Below are positions 1 through 19,851 of a stretch of 64,000 nt of DNA, in pieces. The translations under genes were made by a program, and so were the position numbers. This DNA is from Lycocorax pyrrhopterus obiensis (taxonomy: Eukaryota; Chordata; Aves; Passeriformes; Paradisaeidae): assembly GCA_014706295.1 (NCBI GenBank), contig JACSVZ010000005.1, positions 18,950,172 through 19,014,171 on the forward strand, in the 5' to 3' direction. The notes under the pieces were generated by a model that ran no database searches, was not told where the DNA came from, and saw only the letters and a list, made by a program, of their open reading frames with translations. Within the stretch, counting starts at the first letter, position 1. Every line of letters starts with the position of its first letter.

Positions 1-170
1 AGAATTCTGACACCTGAGAGAACAAGGTCCTGAATGACCTGGTCAAAGAACAAAGCTCACATGCTCTGGGCAGAAGGTTGACTTGATGGTCTCCAGAGGC
101 CTTTCCAAACCCATTTTCCCCATGATTTTGCAATCCCAATGTGATACTACCCAGCTGTCAGATGAAGGGT
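1..170 (-). other. GPR165: GPR165 3' UTR (partial)
   Basis: Sequence after the GPR165 stop codon. No AATAAA on the minus strand is visible, so cleavage is probably beyond the window edge. Confidence 0.5.
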
Positions 171-5044
<4,874 letters not shown>

Positions 5045-6611
5045 TTAAAAATCTGCCGCATGGTTGCAAACTAGAGAAAAGAGTTGATAAATAGGTCCTT
5101 CTGCCTGTGCTGGGGATGCATCAGCTTTGCTTCGGGGGCTCCCCGTCAGCTTTCCTTCTTAAGTCCCATATGTCCCCCACAGAGAAGCTGATTTAGAGGC
5201 TGAAATATCAGAGATCCCCAAACACTCTCTCTGCACCAAGAAAGAAATCTTAGTGAATATTTCCTTTTGAGCACTATTCTTCTTCAATCTGCAACTTATC
5301 CTTAGAAATCTGCTTTACTGGGTCTCCACACAGCTCTTAATCCATCAGGTTTCTGTTTCCCAAGAGTTTTCAGAGCTTGGCAGAAACAAAAAAGCAAGGG
5401 CTGCCTTTCGCTTTGCTTTTCCCCCTCCAAGAACCTCTGACTACTCAGCGAAGCAGCTTTGCTCAGCAGCAGGGTGGTCCCTGTGTTCCCTGTGATATAC
5501 ACAGCTGCCAGATGACACACTGCACAGGAAGGAGCCAATGGCAGATCTCTTCCCAGTTTTTCCTGAGGTGTATCACAACCCACACGTGGGCAACGGCACA
5601 GCCTGACATGTGCAGATCTAGAGAGCAGCAAAACACAGATGGAGGCTGGATGTGCTGTGATCTCCTCCGTCTGCTCTCTGCTCTTCTCTGGACACCCAGC
5701 ACAACAGTTACATAGGGGTGAAGCATCTTCACTACTTTGTGGCATCTCTCTTTCTCTTCATCCCAGAGTTTTAGCAGAGAACATCTGAGGGCTTTGTGCT
5801 TGGCCCCAGCCCCTTCCTGCTCTCATGTGGTGCAGAGGATAGAGTGAAAAGTGAAACGCAATCAGACAATAAGAGCAGCAGCCCAGCATGTTTGGGGGTC
5901 ACCCAGGACGGCCGGCTGCACCCTCTGCACCCTGGCTGGGCTGGGGCCTGAGCTGAGCCCCAGGGTGTTCAGGCACCCACCGGCATCTCTGCAGCAGCCT
6001 GGCAGAGGCTGCAGGAACACACAGGGCTCCATCCCTGGGCTCCTTTGCTGTATGGCCCCGATAGGTCCCTTTGCCATAGTCTCTGCCGTTTCCTGGCTGT
6101 GCATCAAGAGGATGAGGGGGCAGAGCAGCACTGGCTGCACATGCACGAACCCAACAGCGGTGAGATGTCCTGAGTGCCAGAGGTGGGTGACTCTCATCAC
6201 GTATTCCTGCAGAACAGATTTATTCTGTCGCAAGTACAAATGCTTTAGCAATCACATGCTGGTTTGCTGCAGTTATTATTCACTTGCAAACATTTTGAGC
6301 TGCTTCAGGTAGGCTTTGGGGTTCATCGTGCATTGGTGCTAGCTCCGCTCAGTCAGACAGAGAAAGTGAGGGAGAAACGTACTTTTGCCAACTCATCCAG
6401 GTGAATTGTGCCACCCTTTGTTTGTAAAGAAGATTTTTGGCTTTCACATTTGACACTACTTGAGACACAAATTTTTGGAAATTTTCGGTTTCATGAGATT
6501 ATTTAGCATTTTCCTTTTTAGTGCTCTTTTGAAAAGAAGTGTCAGATTGCTGAAATGTCAGTTGAGATGCATATCCATCTTCTGAACAGATCTAATGTGA
6601 TCTAATGTAAT

Positions 6612-6637
6612 CTCATCAACAGATCAATGTTGATGAG
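6612..6637. repeat. Short perfect inverted repeat, 9-bp arms
   Basis: CTCATCAAC at 6612-6620 pairs exactly with GTTGATGAG at 6629-6637 across an 8-nt spacer. It directly follows a twofold tandem TCTAATGTGA/TCTAATGTAA. The size is compatible with chance. Confidence 0.5.
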
Positions 6638-9600
6638 GGCCAGAGAAATCAGAGCTATACTATAAAAATTCAGATCCTCGGGAACATTAAACCAGCAGAT
6701 TTCAGGCATTTTCACAGGTCATTACTATGGTTTATCACCTTTGCTCATGGAGGCCAAGGGGTTAAGTCCCTGAGCTTGCTGGGTTCATGGAATCTTTCCT
6801 GTACTTCTCTGCAGCGACTTTTTCCTGCCTGACAGAGGCAAGTGAGATAACTCAGCTGTCACGCTCATTGTACAGCATGTAAAAGCATCCAGGGTCGAGG
6901 CTGCTTGCACTTGCCCCTGAATTTAAGCCCATTTTAAGGAAATTATTTCTAAAGACATGATTCATCTCCATTACTGGACAGAATTTAATGATGAGGCAAA
7001 TCATAATAGCAATGGAGATTTTCTCCCCAGGCTATTACCATGGGCTCACTGAGTACACGCATTCAAATGCTTGTTCCTGTCTGCTCCCACAAAGATGTAC
7101 AGAAAATGCTTTCATTACTGGATTATTGAGCTCAAAAACTGAATAAAATTGTCCCCACAGGTCCCTGCAGACAGTTGTATTTCATATTTATGAGGTATGT
7201 AAAGACCTCACAAGAGGGCAGATGAGAAATCCTGCGAACCCAAGACCACTGCACTAAAACTTTTCCTAATGCAGATGTTCCCAGCATGCTCCAAATGTGC
7301 ATTTTTTGGCTTCTTGTCTTTGTCTCCATCCGTTCTTCCCCAAGCTCCACTCCTGGTGCCGAGTGCAGGCTTCCCACATCACCAGGAAAGGAGGTGAGAG
7401 CTGCTGGAGTTAAAGTGCTACTCCACTTCAGGTCTGCAGTCAGGACACACAGAGAGTTGATGCCCAGAGCACCCACCAAGAAAGCATCCAGCCTGTGAGA
7501 GAATCCCATCCTACTGGCTGGGAGCCATGCCACAGGAAGCAGGGAGCACACAGATCCTGGCAAAGCCTAAACCAAGGTCTGCTGGTGCAATAATGAGATT
7601 TCTGGCTTGAAAAAGAAAGTGCCTCTGCTCTGCCATTCAGAGCTGAAAGCAGCTGGAAGTAGACAGGAAGTTTCAGTGCCTGAGCCTTGTCCAAAGGGAG
7701 AAAATTCAACAGCTGAAATTGTCAAGTCCAAACGAGGAAAATTTAATTCAATGTGTCTGTTGCACCATGCAGCTTCTTGCAAGATTTCTCTTCCCTAGAG
7801 AGGTTCATAGTTTACCCTTTTCTACTTTAAATACAAGTTTGATAAATAACAGAAACAACAAGAGCTATAGACCACCCCCTGCAGTTTTATTTCACTCAAA
7901 AGGTGTGTTAGAAATAAGAGTGTGGACAATCCTCATAAACCATGAATCTGCAACTCTTTTCATATTTGCTTTAGAGCACTTAGGACACCATACTCCTGTT
8001 CGTTTGCAATGACTAGTCCTGCTTTTGTGACTCAGAAAACGTGGGACAAACAGGCACAGGCATTTTCCAGGACATTTCATGGACTCGTTAGTAAGACTTA
8101 ATAAATAAATGGTGATTACAGAGTGAATACTCCAGTAATACATTAAATACAGCAGTTCTGTAATTCAGACAGGTGCTAACCATTCAAAGCCACGCTATAC
8201 ACGATGCCTTTCTGTGCAGGTGAGCCAAGGTTTGGCTCCTGGGGAGGGAAAGATCTGCTCAGCCCACAGCAACACGAGAGTCACCTACGTGTTCCTCCAT
8301 CCCACTCACATCATTCACTGAGTGCTCCCTCTTGATATATGAGAGCCATTGCAGCTATAACCCAGCTTTTACAAAATATTTTCACTTACTGAGGGCAGAC
8401 TTTTAGGCAAAATCATAAAATTTACTACTCTCAATGTGGTAAATTTACCAGTCCCAATGCCTTTTGTTTTTTCCCTGAGAAAAATCCTTCTTCATGGGGA
8501 AAAATGTGGAAGGAAGGTTCTGGCCACAGACTGTCTCCACCAGATACTCAATTACATCCCCTTGAAAGAGTATTTTAGCTTTTATTCTCAGAGCTTTCTT
8601 GGAGGCAGTGTAATTGGATTCTCATGCTGCAGACAGACAGAAGGAACAAACAATGGAGGTTATGTGTGGGAGACCAGGGTGCTGATGCTTGATTTAAGAG
8701 CTGGAAATTACTTCTTCGAATATGCTAGACCAGCCTTTCTACAGTGAAGCCTGACATAGAAATTATTCACAGTGAACTGGAACATGGGGGAGGAGCTGCA
8801 TGACCTTGGATAAAACTGCTGTACTGTAATGGACCATGTCCTTTCCTACAGAGCAGCCTGGGTTAGCTGAGTGTCCCTCACCTGGAGGGGAAAAACTCCC
8901 CAGAGCCAGAGGAAGAGTCAGGTCCAGGCCATTGCCTTTATGAAGCTCAATATAATGTATCTGAGAGGTATACCATTACTTCTCTACTGTACCTGCAATT
9001 ATTTCTAATTCCATGTGCCAGATACACAGCGAGGACCAGCTGTAGCACACACAGCAAAGCGCTCCAGGAGGGTAGAGGCATGTTGTTCTCAGCTGAAAGC
9101 ACAAAGTTATATTCTAAAATTTCAAGTTATTCCCTATGACTATCAAATGACTGTAAAGTAAAGCCAAGGGAGTCTCTGTCAGCTCAGGACATGGAATTTG
9201 ACATGCACTAATCCAAAGATTGGCTCTTGGCAAAGAAGGCTCAGCAGATACCGAGGAGACAGGACGTACAGGGGAGGTGACGTCGCAACTGTCACTCATG
9301 GTCCATCAGGAGATGGAAGCGAGCACTGCCTGGTTCAGGCAATGCTGGGGATTTTTCACTTTCTAGAGGATTCAATACCAGGAGAAAAAGCCAGATGGGC
9401 TGTTCCAGAGCCAGCTGATGCTGGCAAAGGGTGGGGAGTTGCTGTGGAAGCCTCTGTCAAGCCTTTTTTCCTTAGTTTGAAGGAAACTCCTCTGGAAGGA
9501 TGGAGTAGACTAAAAACTACTTTGAAGTTTCTGAAAAATAACAAAAAAACCCCCAGTCTGACTTTGCTAGCAGCTGCAAATGTTCAAACAGGAATCAAGA

Positions 9601-12600
9601 GCCATGGTCCTTGAATAAGTGATGCAGAAGATAAAATATGATTTGAAAGGAGACACTTCTGAAGACATGGATGCCATGAGCCCTGAACACACAGTCCCAA
9701 AACTCACCCGTGAACAGCAGCAGCTTTCTTTTGCAGAGAGTGACTGGAGAATAGGTGGTGTTCTGCAAGTTGTATTCTGAAAATGCCAGTTTCTCAGTGA
9801 AAGTCTGAATGAAAGCCAGGACATAAATGTCATCAACAACAATCTGAAGTTTTAGCTATGGACAATCCATTTTAACCCATTCAATTTTAAAAAAATTAAA
9901 AATGCCTTGCTATCCTTCAGAAACAAATACTCCTCTAAAATAACAAAATTTCCAACTTCAGTCTCTCAACCCAGACTTCAGTTGCTGAGTTTGGGGTCTT
10001 GGTACAGAGCCAGAGGAGGCAAATGCTTCCAGGGGACATGGCCCTGGGCAGGGGTCTCTCAGGGAGGAGAGTGGTGGTAGATTGACAGTGAGAAGCAGAA
10101 ATGGCCTCGTCTCAGGTGTGAGGAGATCTGCTCTGGAAGCAGCTCAGCCAAGAGATCAATCCTCACCTCCACCTGTCAGCACTCATGTACTGCACAGCGC
10201 CCTCCACATCCTTGCCAGCCTGGGCATCTCCCGATGGGATTCTTTTGCCCTTAAAGCACTCACAGCCTTTTTCAGTGCCTCTTACTCATTCTTGGATTTT
10301 GATTTTTCTTTTTCATTACTTCAAATATTTCAGGGGCCAAGTTTTGGAAACACTGATGACTATTCCAGCTTGAATTAGTTTGCATTCATAGTATGGAAAA
10401 CATTTCATGCATTCATTCCCTTCTCTCTTTTCAACTGCCCTTTATCTGACTGCTCCAGGAAAAGCAGAATTAGCCACTGCTTTGTTTTCTCTCCTTACAG
10501 CCCCAGCTGCACTCACTACAATCCCTGGATTGCAAGAGAAAAAAAAATTACTTGTACCATTTCCTTTAGATGCCAGATGCCACATTTCCAGATGATCTAT
10601 GAATCCCCACATCTCTTTTCAACATCCAAAATTTCAGGTACAGAGGTACCACACACCCCAAAGGAAAACCTCTCTCTGGCACGCCAACACATTGGAGCCC
10701 CTCCTGAGAGCCCTCCTGACTCTATGGGCTCCAAAAGGCTCCTTGGCAAGCTGCAAGAGTGATGTCAGTGCTCAGGAGTTCCAAACAAGGGCTGTAGCTG
10801 GAGAAAAGCTTGGCAGGATGTCTGCTAAGTGCTGCACTGCCCACCCCGCAGCAGGGGTACAGCTGGTTTTGAAAGGTTTTTGACCATTTCCCAGCTAAAG
10901 CCTACCACTCTGTGCCTCAGCACCTCTTCACAGAGATGGAAACCAACTGCAGGACTCAAAGTAAGATGCACAGCTTCACAGCTGCCCCGATGGAAGGGTG
11001 ATGGCCCTAGCAGCCCATTCCTCCCACTGACCCACTTCTGAGCACAGACCAACTACAGCTCCATTAGGTGCACAAAACCAGCTGTTACAAGGGTACAATC
11101 AGCTGAAACCTCCCAAAATTGTGCTGTTATGTAAAATTACACAGCTGCTGCCCTCTGTCCATAACATCCCAAAGTCTTTCTTCTCTTTGCCTGTTTCCTG
11201 GCACTGGGGGAAGCCAGGTGGGTGGTATCAGCAGTCAGTGCAGGGAAACAGAGAGCCTTGGAGGAGCAAAAATCAGAGCGCAAACCGCTGCTCCTTGGGC
11301 TTGGCTTTGAGTAATGTAGCAGGAGGCTGTCTCAGAGCAGTTCTTCCCAGCTGAGAGCAGAGGCTGGGGACAGGTGCCAGAAACCATCTCCCACGCTCCC
11401 TCTGTGGTACCAGGTGGTCCCACAGCTCCCACCAGGCAGCTCCATCCCAAACTGCATGGGCTGCCCTGGAGCTGCTGCTCCAGCACAGTGCAGGTGGCAG
11501 CAGCTTGGTCTTGAGGGACTCCATGAGACACTTGGATTTGAAAGAAAGCTGGGAAGAAAAGAAGCAGAATGTGTGTCCAGAAACAGATGTTTGTTTGAGC
11601 TGGTCCTAAAGATGTTAGAAAAACCACAAAATCCTTTGGAAGTATCCTTTTTCCTGTTCAGTCTCAGGTTTCTGGTCTCAGTGTGTCTCCTGCTGTAGAG
11701 GTCTGATGCTGGCACCAGGATACACGACTGTGGCACTGTACCCTGCCCTGGGGCAGGCCCCTGCTAGCTGAAATGGGGGGACTGCAGTTTTTTCAAAGTA
11801 CCACCAGTAATTCAATGAGGTGACTTGACAAAGGTATGATTACAGGGGGGGTTATAAAAATTACTGTATAGAAGTATTTTCAAGACAGAAGAGTGAACAG
11901 CCAGGTCAAACCCTGGTCCCTGCCCACCACCTGCTCAGGGCAGCCAGGGGAGCTTGGGACACCACAGCGTGAACTCCCCCCTCACCACCTGGGCCTCTGG
12001 GAGCCGTTGCCACCAGGATACTTCCAAGGAATGGGGTGCACTGACCCCTCCTGCAGCCCAGCCTGAGCACATGGCCAGCACCTGTCCTCCCTGCTGCTGC
12101 CCTCAGCATCGACCCCAGCACTGCTTTGCCAGTGGCTGCTGACCCTCGGGTCAGTGATGGCACCAGGCACCTCTGCAGTCCCAACCCCATCATCCCATCC
12201 ATCTCAAACTTTTCCCCAGTAGATTGCTTTCTCCTTTAAAACCTTTCCTGAAACTTTTTTAACTCCAAGTGACTGGTATTTTAAAGTTCTTGTCCATACT
12301 GTAAATTGCCAGTGATCAGCAGAGAAATTATTTGGTCTTGTTTTCTCCCCAACACACAACATTCCACATTGCAGAAACACAAACACACTCCAGAAGAGTT
12401 ACTTGGCAGTGAAAGTGTAATGAGACAGCCTTTTTTCTTCTTTATTTCTCTGCAACATAAGCGACAAGAGTGAGTGGAAAAAAAAAAAAAGTAAAAAAGA
12501 AGTCAACCTCACCCAGCTAAAATAAGCAAGAGACAAGGACATCTTCATGTTCCCTGTTACACAGAAGGAACAAAGCTCAGCCAGACCCACTGGCAAGTGC

Positions 12601-15600
12601 TGAACCATTCACTGTCCTGGAAGTAACAATAAAGGAAAAAAATGTTCTGAAAGATAAAGCCATTCCAAAGGACTGAATCACTGAGAACGGCAGTTCCTTG
12701 GTGCAGGGAAGTATGTGTTAGGGAAAGAAAAAAGTGCCTGAGTCAAACTACCCTAAAGGCTTTGCTTGATGAAGCAGCCTGATGAGACCTCACCTGCTTC
12801 CAGAACACTTTTTTTAGGGTAATGTCATTCATTTCTTAATACTGGTGAATCTCAAGGAGGAACGATGATACCAGGGCTGCAGTCATCATCATAACTGTTT
12901 TTCTCCAAAGACTGCCATTGTATCTGGGCTCTCAGCTTGGAAGAAATGCCTGAAAGGATATAACTGAAAAAGAGAAAGAAATAAAGTTTAAGACTGTATT
13001 ACCTCTTTTCTAACAGTCAGAATTTGAAAAGAAATACAAAAGTCGATGAGAGGTTTCCTATGTGAGAGGTTTTCAACACAGACTACAAATTCCTACATTT
13101 TTTTTATTTTCTGCTGCTGGTTACTTAAATTAAGGACCTTCTCCTTAGGCTGGACAGACTCGGGCATTAATCAAACACAGGCAGCTTCTCTGAGGGCTTA
13201 CATCTCTTCTGGTCATCAATAGATCACGGCTGCAACTGCATCTGTCCTGAAATCAGTTGTGGGGGAAGAGGGGGAAGATGCAATTTAGGAGTCAAATAAT
13301 CTAATTTAGAAATGTTTCTTTCCAATCACTTCTTAGTGATTTGGTTTGGGTCATTACACTTCACTCTGGAATGGGTACACTGGGTAACAAGGGAGAAATA
13401 CAGGAGAAAAAAAAGAAACAAGGGAGAAAAAAAACCCCTGACATCCCAGCAGCTCCAAAGGTGCTAACTGAGGACTGACCCAAAACACAGAGCAATGCAC
13501 TTAATTTTATAAAAGTAGCTTAGAAGTTTACACTGCTATTCTTGTCTTTAGCTCCAATTCTGATCCCTTTGAAATAAATGGTATTCTTTTTGTGTGTTTT
13601 CCTAAAATTTCCCAGAACTTAGCCCCATGAAAGATCAAAAATAATAATCTATTTGGGAACAAGCTGTCTCCTTTCATACACTCAAAACAACAGCACCTCT
13701 AACACTGGCCAAAAAGGTTTTATGTGCCTGTGTACCCGATTTGCACATAAACCTCACCTCCAGAAGGTATTATGAAATTTTAATTATAGTCCATCTGAAG
13801 CAAAGTGGCCCTGGATTACATCCAAACTTCTCTCGAGCTGGGCAGAGGGTTTTGTGCCTGGCAGTTTTACAAACCTCTTCTGCTGCCAACTTAACAGGAT
13901 AATACTCAAAAACTGAGAGCTCTGAGTGGAAGTGGCTATTAGTTGCAAAGGTTCAATTATCAACAACAGAACCTGAATTGCTGAACCTCAGACCCAGCAC
14001 AGAATGTCTCCATAACCAAATATTGCCTCTTTCTGAATCACTGGAACATTTGTGTGAGTCAACCTGAAGCAAAACAACCAGCCCTGCACACAAAGGATGC
14101 CTTTCTGTCCCCTGATCCATAGTACTGCTTTGACCCATGCTGGGCAGGGACTTCTGGAGCCCGTGCTGAGCAGCTGGAGCTGCTGGAGGGTGAAGCAGTT
14201 GTAAGCATAAGCAGCCAGCCAAATTTGCAAGAACACAAAAGGTCCCCATGTGTGTGAAACAAAAATCAAGGAAACCACTTCTGTCTTTTTGCCACAGAAA
14301 AGCGAGCCAAGTAGAGGCAAAAGCAGCCCTGAATCTCCAGCCACCACCTTGCTCCTTCTGTTACTAGTCTGCATCTCAGACAATATGGCTTTTTTCCTGT
14401 TTTCTGTGCAGCCAAATTCCCAGAGCTTACACAGAGGATGTGGAAGGTGTGCTAATGTCTGTGCTAAATGCTCTGACAGCAATGAAAACATCTCAGGTGT
14501 TGGTGAGGAGCATCAGCACAAACATACGTGTTTTGAGAGTGCATTGGTAAGGGCTGGGAGTGGTGACCCAGCCTGGAACCCACAGCGTTGGGCTGGGGAA
14601 ACCAGCCACAAACCCCAGATAAACAGAGGAGATTGATGCTGCCGGGGCAGCAGCCACGCACATAAACTGCAATTCACATTTCTGACTGAGGCTCCTTTGC
14701 GACCCTCCTTCCTTCCAAAGCCCTGCAGACTTTCCCTCAATCAATTCTCACATTCCGTCTCTCCGCTGTGCTCCACAGCTTCGGCTGATCACGTTTGCCA
14801 CAGCCAATATCACTGTGACACACATCCAGGAGCCAGCGAGGGGCTCGCTCAGCAGGAACAGAACAAATTACTTCTGTCTTCACAGAGATTTGGCATCGAA
14901 ATATCAAATGGAACAGGTAGACGACCTGCTGAAAACATTCTTTTTTATCACACAAAGCAAACCAGAACCTCAGAGAAGCCCAGCTGAGCTCTGTCATGTG
15001 TGGGATCGTGCCCTGCAGTCAGGAATTTTTTGTGCTAGGTATGAATCCAGTCAAGGTTTGTTACCCTTTCAGTCCACAATGTGACATTTATTTGCCATTA
15101 CCCTGAGACAAGATATCCAGGGATCCACTGACCCTCCTCCATTCAGTTTAGTAATTTATGTATCTTTAGCCTACAGAAAGCTGGGTCATGACTGTCAGCT
15201 GGCAAGCCAGGGACAGACCCAGAAAAGTGCTGGACATGTTCAGAATGTGCTTTATGACTTATTGCCCTGTTCCATCAAAATCATCCTCTGCTCTCTGATT
15301 CCAGATTCTCGGTTGCAGGAAGGTGTCCAGGTACAAAGAGGCACAAGACCCAGGTATGGCATTGCCATGGCAACACACTTGTAAAACGAATCTGCTGTTT
15401 TTCTGAGATTCACCTTTTAGAGAGAAGCAGCAGTAAAGCTGGATGTCGCAGATGACTCAAAGAACTGTTCAATGGAGCGGGTAGAGCAGCACCAGGAGAC
15501 CCCGGGAGAGGTGGTCAGTGGGATAAATCCTGGTGGGTAGGCAGGGATGGAATCCATAAAGCAGTCACTGTCATGAAGCACTACTGATAGACAGATAAAC

Positions 15601-18600
15601 AAAGCAGCACAAAGCAGCCTAAGGAAAAAGATTCACAGGAAAGTCCTAACAGAGAGTGACTGTGTAGCTAAAGAGCTGTCAGAGGTCACAGATCAAGTGC
15701 AGGGGCCATGTGGCTCAGGACACAGAATTTGATGATTACTGATTGAATATGGGCAAAGTCTGAGGAGGTGTTTGGTTTGACTGGGTAATACTTAGGCAAA
15801 CTGGAATGAGAAGAGTTTAAAATCTTGTTTCCATTTCATTTGACTATTCAAAATCCCCCAAATTAGGATATAGTTTGTGTTTCAGGAATAGTGATGTCCC
15901 CCCGGATAAGAATGAAAACACTGTCTGAAATGTGGGGTAAAATGCCAGTGTCACCTATTGCTATTTAAATTCCTAGAAAATAAAGAAGCAGCAGCAATTT
16001 ATTCCCAAAGCCTTGTATAACCTTTTGAGTTGCCAGCTGCTTCCTTACAGCCCCTGAGGTCACAGCATGCAGGCATCAACCATTATGTTAAATGGTGCCC
16101 CTGGGCATTTCAAGTGCTGTGTTACCGTAGCTCAGCTTGATGATTCCAGACCCTTCCCCACAGCCTCTCCACTTGCAACCAGTCTTCAGGCTCTCAACAC
16201 GACTGAAGATGATGACTTGCCCTGACAGTGATTTATCTGAGTTTCTCAAAGCATTAAAAGCTGTGGCCTAGTCTCCCATCCCATATCACTGCAGACAGTA
16301 ATTTGATGCTCTGCTGGATGATCAGCCTTTGGGGAATTTGCTGGCTAATGAAACACTGCAATCAGTTTTATCAAATCTTTGTAGAGCTTCACCCAAGGGA
16401 AATCACATAACTCAGCCACAGCACCAGCAATCGATTTCCCAGAAGGTTCCTTATAAAGCAACTGTGAAACCTGGTATTTTTACACCTAAAATTTGCAGTT
16501 CTGCCGTAAGTCTGCAGGTTCCACTCACTGAGGACCAGAATAGGACCCATGAGGATCCATTTCCGAGCTGTGCATCTGGAATACTAAAAAAGGCATAAAA
16601 GTCATGCCAACAACACCCAGAGGTGGTCCCTCACCCACTGGGCTTCTCAGACTGGCAATCAGCAATGCCAAGGGATCCTGGCCAGTTCTTCCAGGCTAAC
16701 TCACAAAACACCCCCAAGCTAAAAATATCTAAAGGCTGTAGAGAGAAAACCATGAGCCACAATCTGTTTTGACACAAGACTTGCAGCCAGACCTTCAGAG
16801 AGAGCGAGGATGGGCAGGGAGGTGGAGGGAGGAGCTCACGTGGAGAGGGCAGCGTGCACTTGGGCAGCAGCTTCGCTTAAGGACATTCTGTGGCACTTCC
16901 CAGGCAGCTGCCTTGGGTCTGTGCCAATGACTGGAGAAAGGGACAAACTCAAACTTCAATTACTGTAGGCTCTAGTCCCAGCCTAAAAGGTTGATATATT
17001 TTTTTTAATAGTTTCAGTCATACCTTGTGAAAATCAAATTAATCATTCTGGTCAAAACAGCTTTGTGAACTGAAAGGATAACTTCCATTTTTCATTGTGA
17101 AGACCTTTTGAAAGAAAGGGGGTAGTTTTGACATAAAACTCCCTCAGATATCCAGAACGTAGAGCTGGAATGCCTGTTTCAGCTTTATTGAAGCAAAATC
17201 TTTCAGTCAGGAAATGTGCATTTACTTTTTTTTGTGAAACAAGAGATTAAAACTTAAAGGCATGACACGCCTTGAGCAGTGGGAAATGGTTTTAAATGCT
17301 CAGCTTTACATGGAGCTACATGTGTAAGAGTGTGGCCAGACTTTGGTGCGGGACAGGAGCCAGCCACCAGCTCCAGGGCTGGCAGCGGGCAACGAGGCCC
17401 CTCCTGCGCAGCTGTACAACCTAGGAGGCCCCTTCCATGTGGTTGTACAGCCCTTGGAATAAGGTATTGTACACTGGGCTGGTGCAAAAATGTGCATGTA
17501 TCCATGAACATCTGCACACAGGTTTATAGCAGCACAATCTCAAACATTTGGGCCATAGAGCAGATAAATCAAACAGCAGCTCTTCCCAAGAAAAATTATT
17601 TCTTTTGCATTGAGAAAATGAAGCAGAAAAGACATTTTCTGGGGTCACATGCCAGCTGTTAACCTACTGAGTTGTATATTCACAGAGTATTGATGAAAGG
17701 ATGTTGAAGATTGTTTTAGCTCAGTGCAGCACTAACAAGTTCTTCCAGCCCTGCCGGAGCACTGCAGTGCTCACCAGCTGACCAGCCACCTCCTCACACC
17801 CACACTGCTCTCACTCTTTGGGGTTTTTTGAAGTTTAACAAACCAAGAGTGTGCAAATTGGACTAATCACAATCCTCCTGCTCAGCCTTGTACAAGAGGA
17901 TCACTTTTGATAAGCCCGTCCAAATCCGGCTGTACGTCCCTTGCCCCACTGACTCCAAAGCACAACAACCTGGAGGTTTTCAAAAGGACTGGAGGGAAAC
18001 ACCAAACCTGGAGAGACTGAAGCTACCAGAGCACCCACATCAGTGGCCTCTTCCACATGTTATGTTTGGCTTAGAACCTTCCTGCATTTGGCAGTGACAT
18101 GGGGAATAGAACCGTCTCACTGCCGACCTGACCCCATCCCTCACACAGCCACGGCCGTCCCAGCACTGCCTCCAAGCGGCAGGAGCCCATGGGCAGGCAG
18201 GGACACACTGTGCTCACTAGCATCCTCAGCTTTGCTTTGTGCTTGTTTGCTTCTCACAAAGCAAGTCAGCCTGACCCAAAGAAGATGACTGCTCTTCACT
18301 TGCCTCTAAAAGGGAAAGCTTTCCTTTGAAGAAAATAACCCGTAAATATGAAAAATTAGGATCTTGTAGGAAGGTCCTATAGGCAGGGTTTTCTGACAGT
18401 TCCTTACAGTGACAGACTGCAAAGCTTCCCATATCAACATACACAAAGACATAATTTCTGTGTTACACTTGATGACACTGAATGAGAGAGTATTTCTCTC
18501 TCCTGTGCCTATTAGACATGCACAGCCTGCATTGAACTGTCTCTTACGCAGCAAGTCCTTGGCCCACACCTTTTCCAACAGACTGAACTCCTCCTCTACT

Positions 18601-19851
18601 GTTTCCTTATGTCTCTTCAGGGATAGGTGACTGTTTCAACAGTCCCCTTCCCACAGTTAAAGAATGCAGAATGAAGCCTGTCTCTCAAGAACACCAAAAG
18701 ACATTAGGTTTATAAAGCACCTGGTGAGCAACCAATTTACTTTCCCCAAAATAAGAGCAAATTAACAAACTGATTTCCAAGACAGGCTGTCTTTGATTTT
18801 TAACACCATAAATGCTAATTTCAGCAATAGCTGTTTCATCAATCATATGCCCAGTCCTGCTCTTCTCACACCCCAGAACAGTCCATGACTGACTTCAATG
18901 ATTGTTTCCAAGACAAGTGCTGCAGTAGGTCTGGTACCTCGTGTGTGCACATTGCCTTATTTGTACATCCCATATCCCAGTCTCCATATATGAATAAGCC
19001 AGAGGCAGCTTTCCCTCTGCTCAGATCCATTCTCTGATTTTACCTTGCAGATCCCCTTGTTTTGGCAGCCGTTGTGCCCGAATTTCTCTCTGCAGGCAGT
19101 CTATGAGCACATCACTCCAGACTTGCCATCACTCCTGTAATTTGCTATGCCAGCAAAATTGCAAACAGGCTGCACAGGGCCAGTCTGGATCACCAAGCAA
19201 CTTAGTTCAGAATTAAAGGCTGCACTACAGCTGAGAGCTCAGCAAACCCTTTCACTGACAATTACCGTGTCAGTTGTTTTATGGAGTGCCACGGGTTAAT
19301 TCTACGTTAACTTTTGTGTTTTGAGAAAAAAGAAAGAAGACAGCACTTTATATTTCCCTATGCACAACCAAATGGCTTTTAACTCACACGTCTCCCATGC
19401 GCAGTCGGAGTGGGAGGCGGCAGGAGCGTGAGCCACACGCCGGCGCGGCCGTGGCTGAGGGCACAACTGCCTGCCCATCACTGAGTGGGGTGACACTACA
19501 GGGATCCCATCCCAGTCCTGCTGCAAACAGCCAGCTGCTGCCATGTAACAAGTAACTCTGCTTTGCACTCACCTGAGATAGCCTGGAAGGCTTCAAATAG
19601 GTGGGTGATCACCTGGGTCAACTTTTTAAAATGTCATCACAGCTAACAGGGGTCTAGGGAGAGCGATGTTAAAACTGCAGGCAGAAAGCACTACCTAAAG
19701 TACAGGCAGTACAACGGGCAGTATTAGCTGCTTCTTACATTTATCCCATACAAAACCTGCAAGACCAGCTCTTCCATGATGGTAAACCTGTTCTGAACTC
19801 ATACTGGCAGTGTGGGTTAAAGTGGGGTGGGTTTATGGTGGAGGTTTTATT

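Noticed and set aside
5851..6312. 153-codon plus-strand frame in the GPR165-HEPH interval
   Set aside because: No recognisable family, an overlapping frame on the other strand, and no codon or splice evidence.
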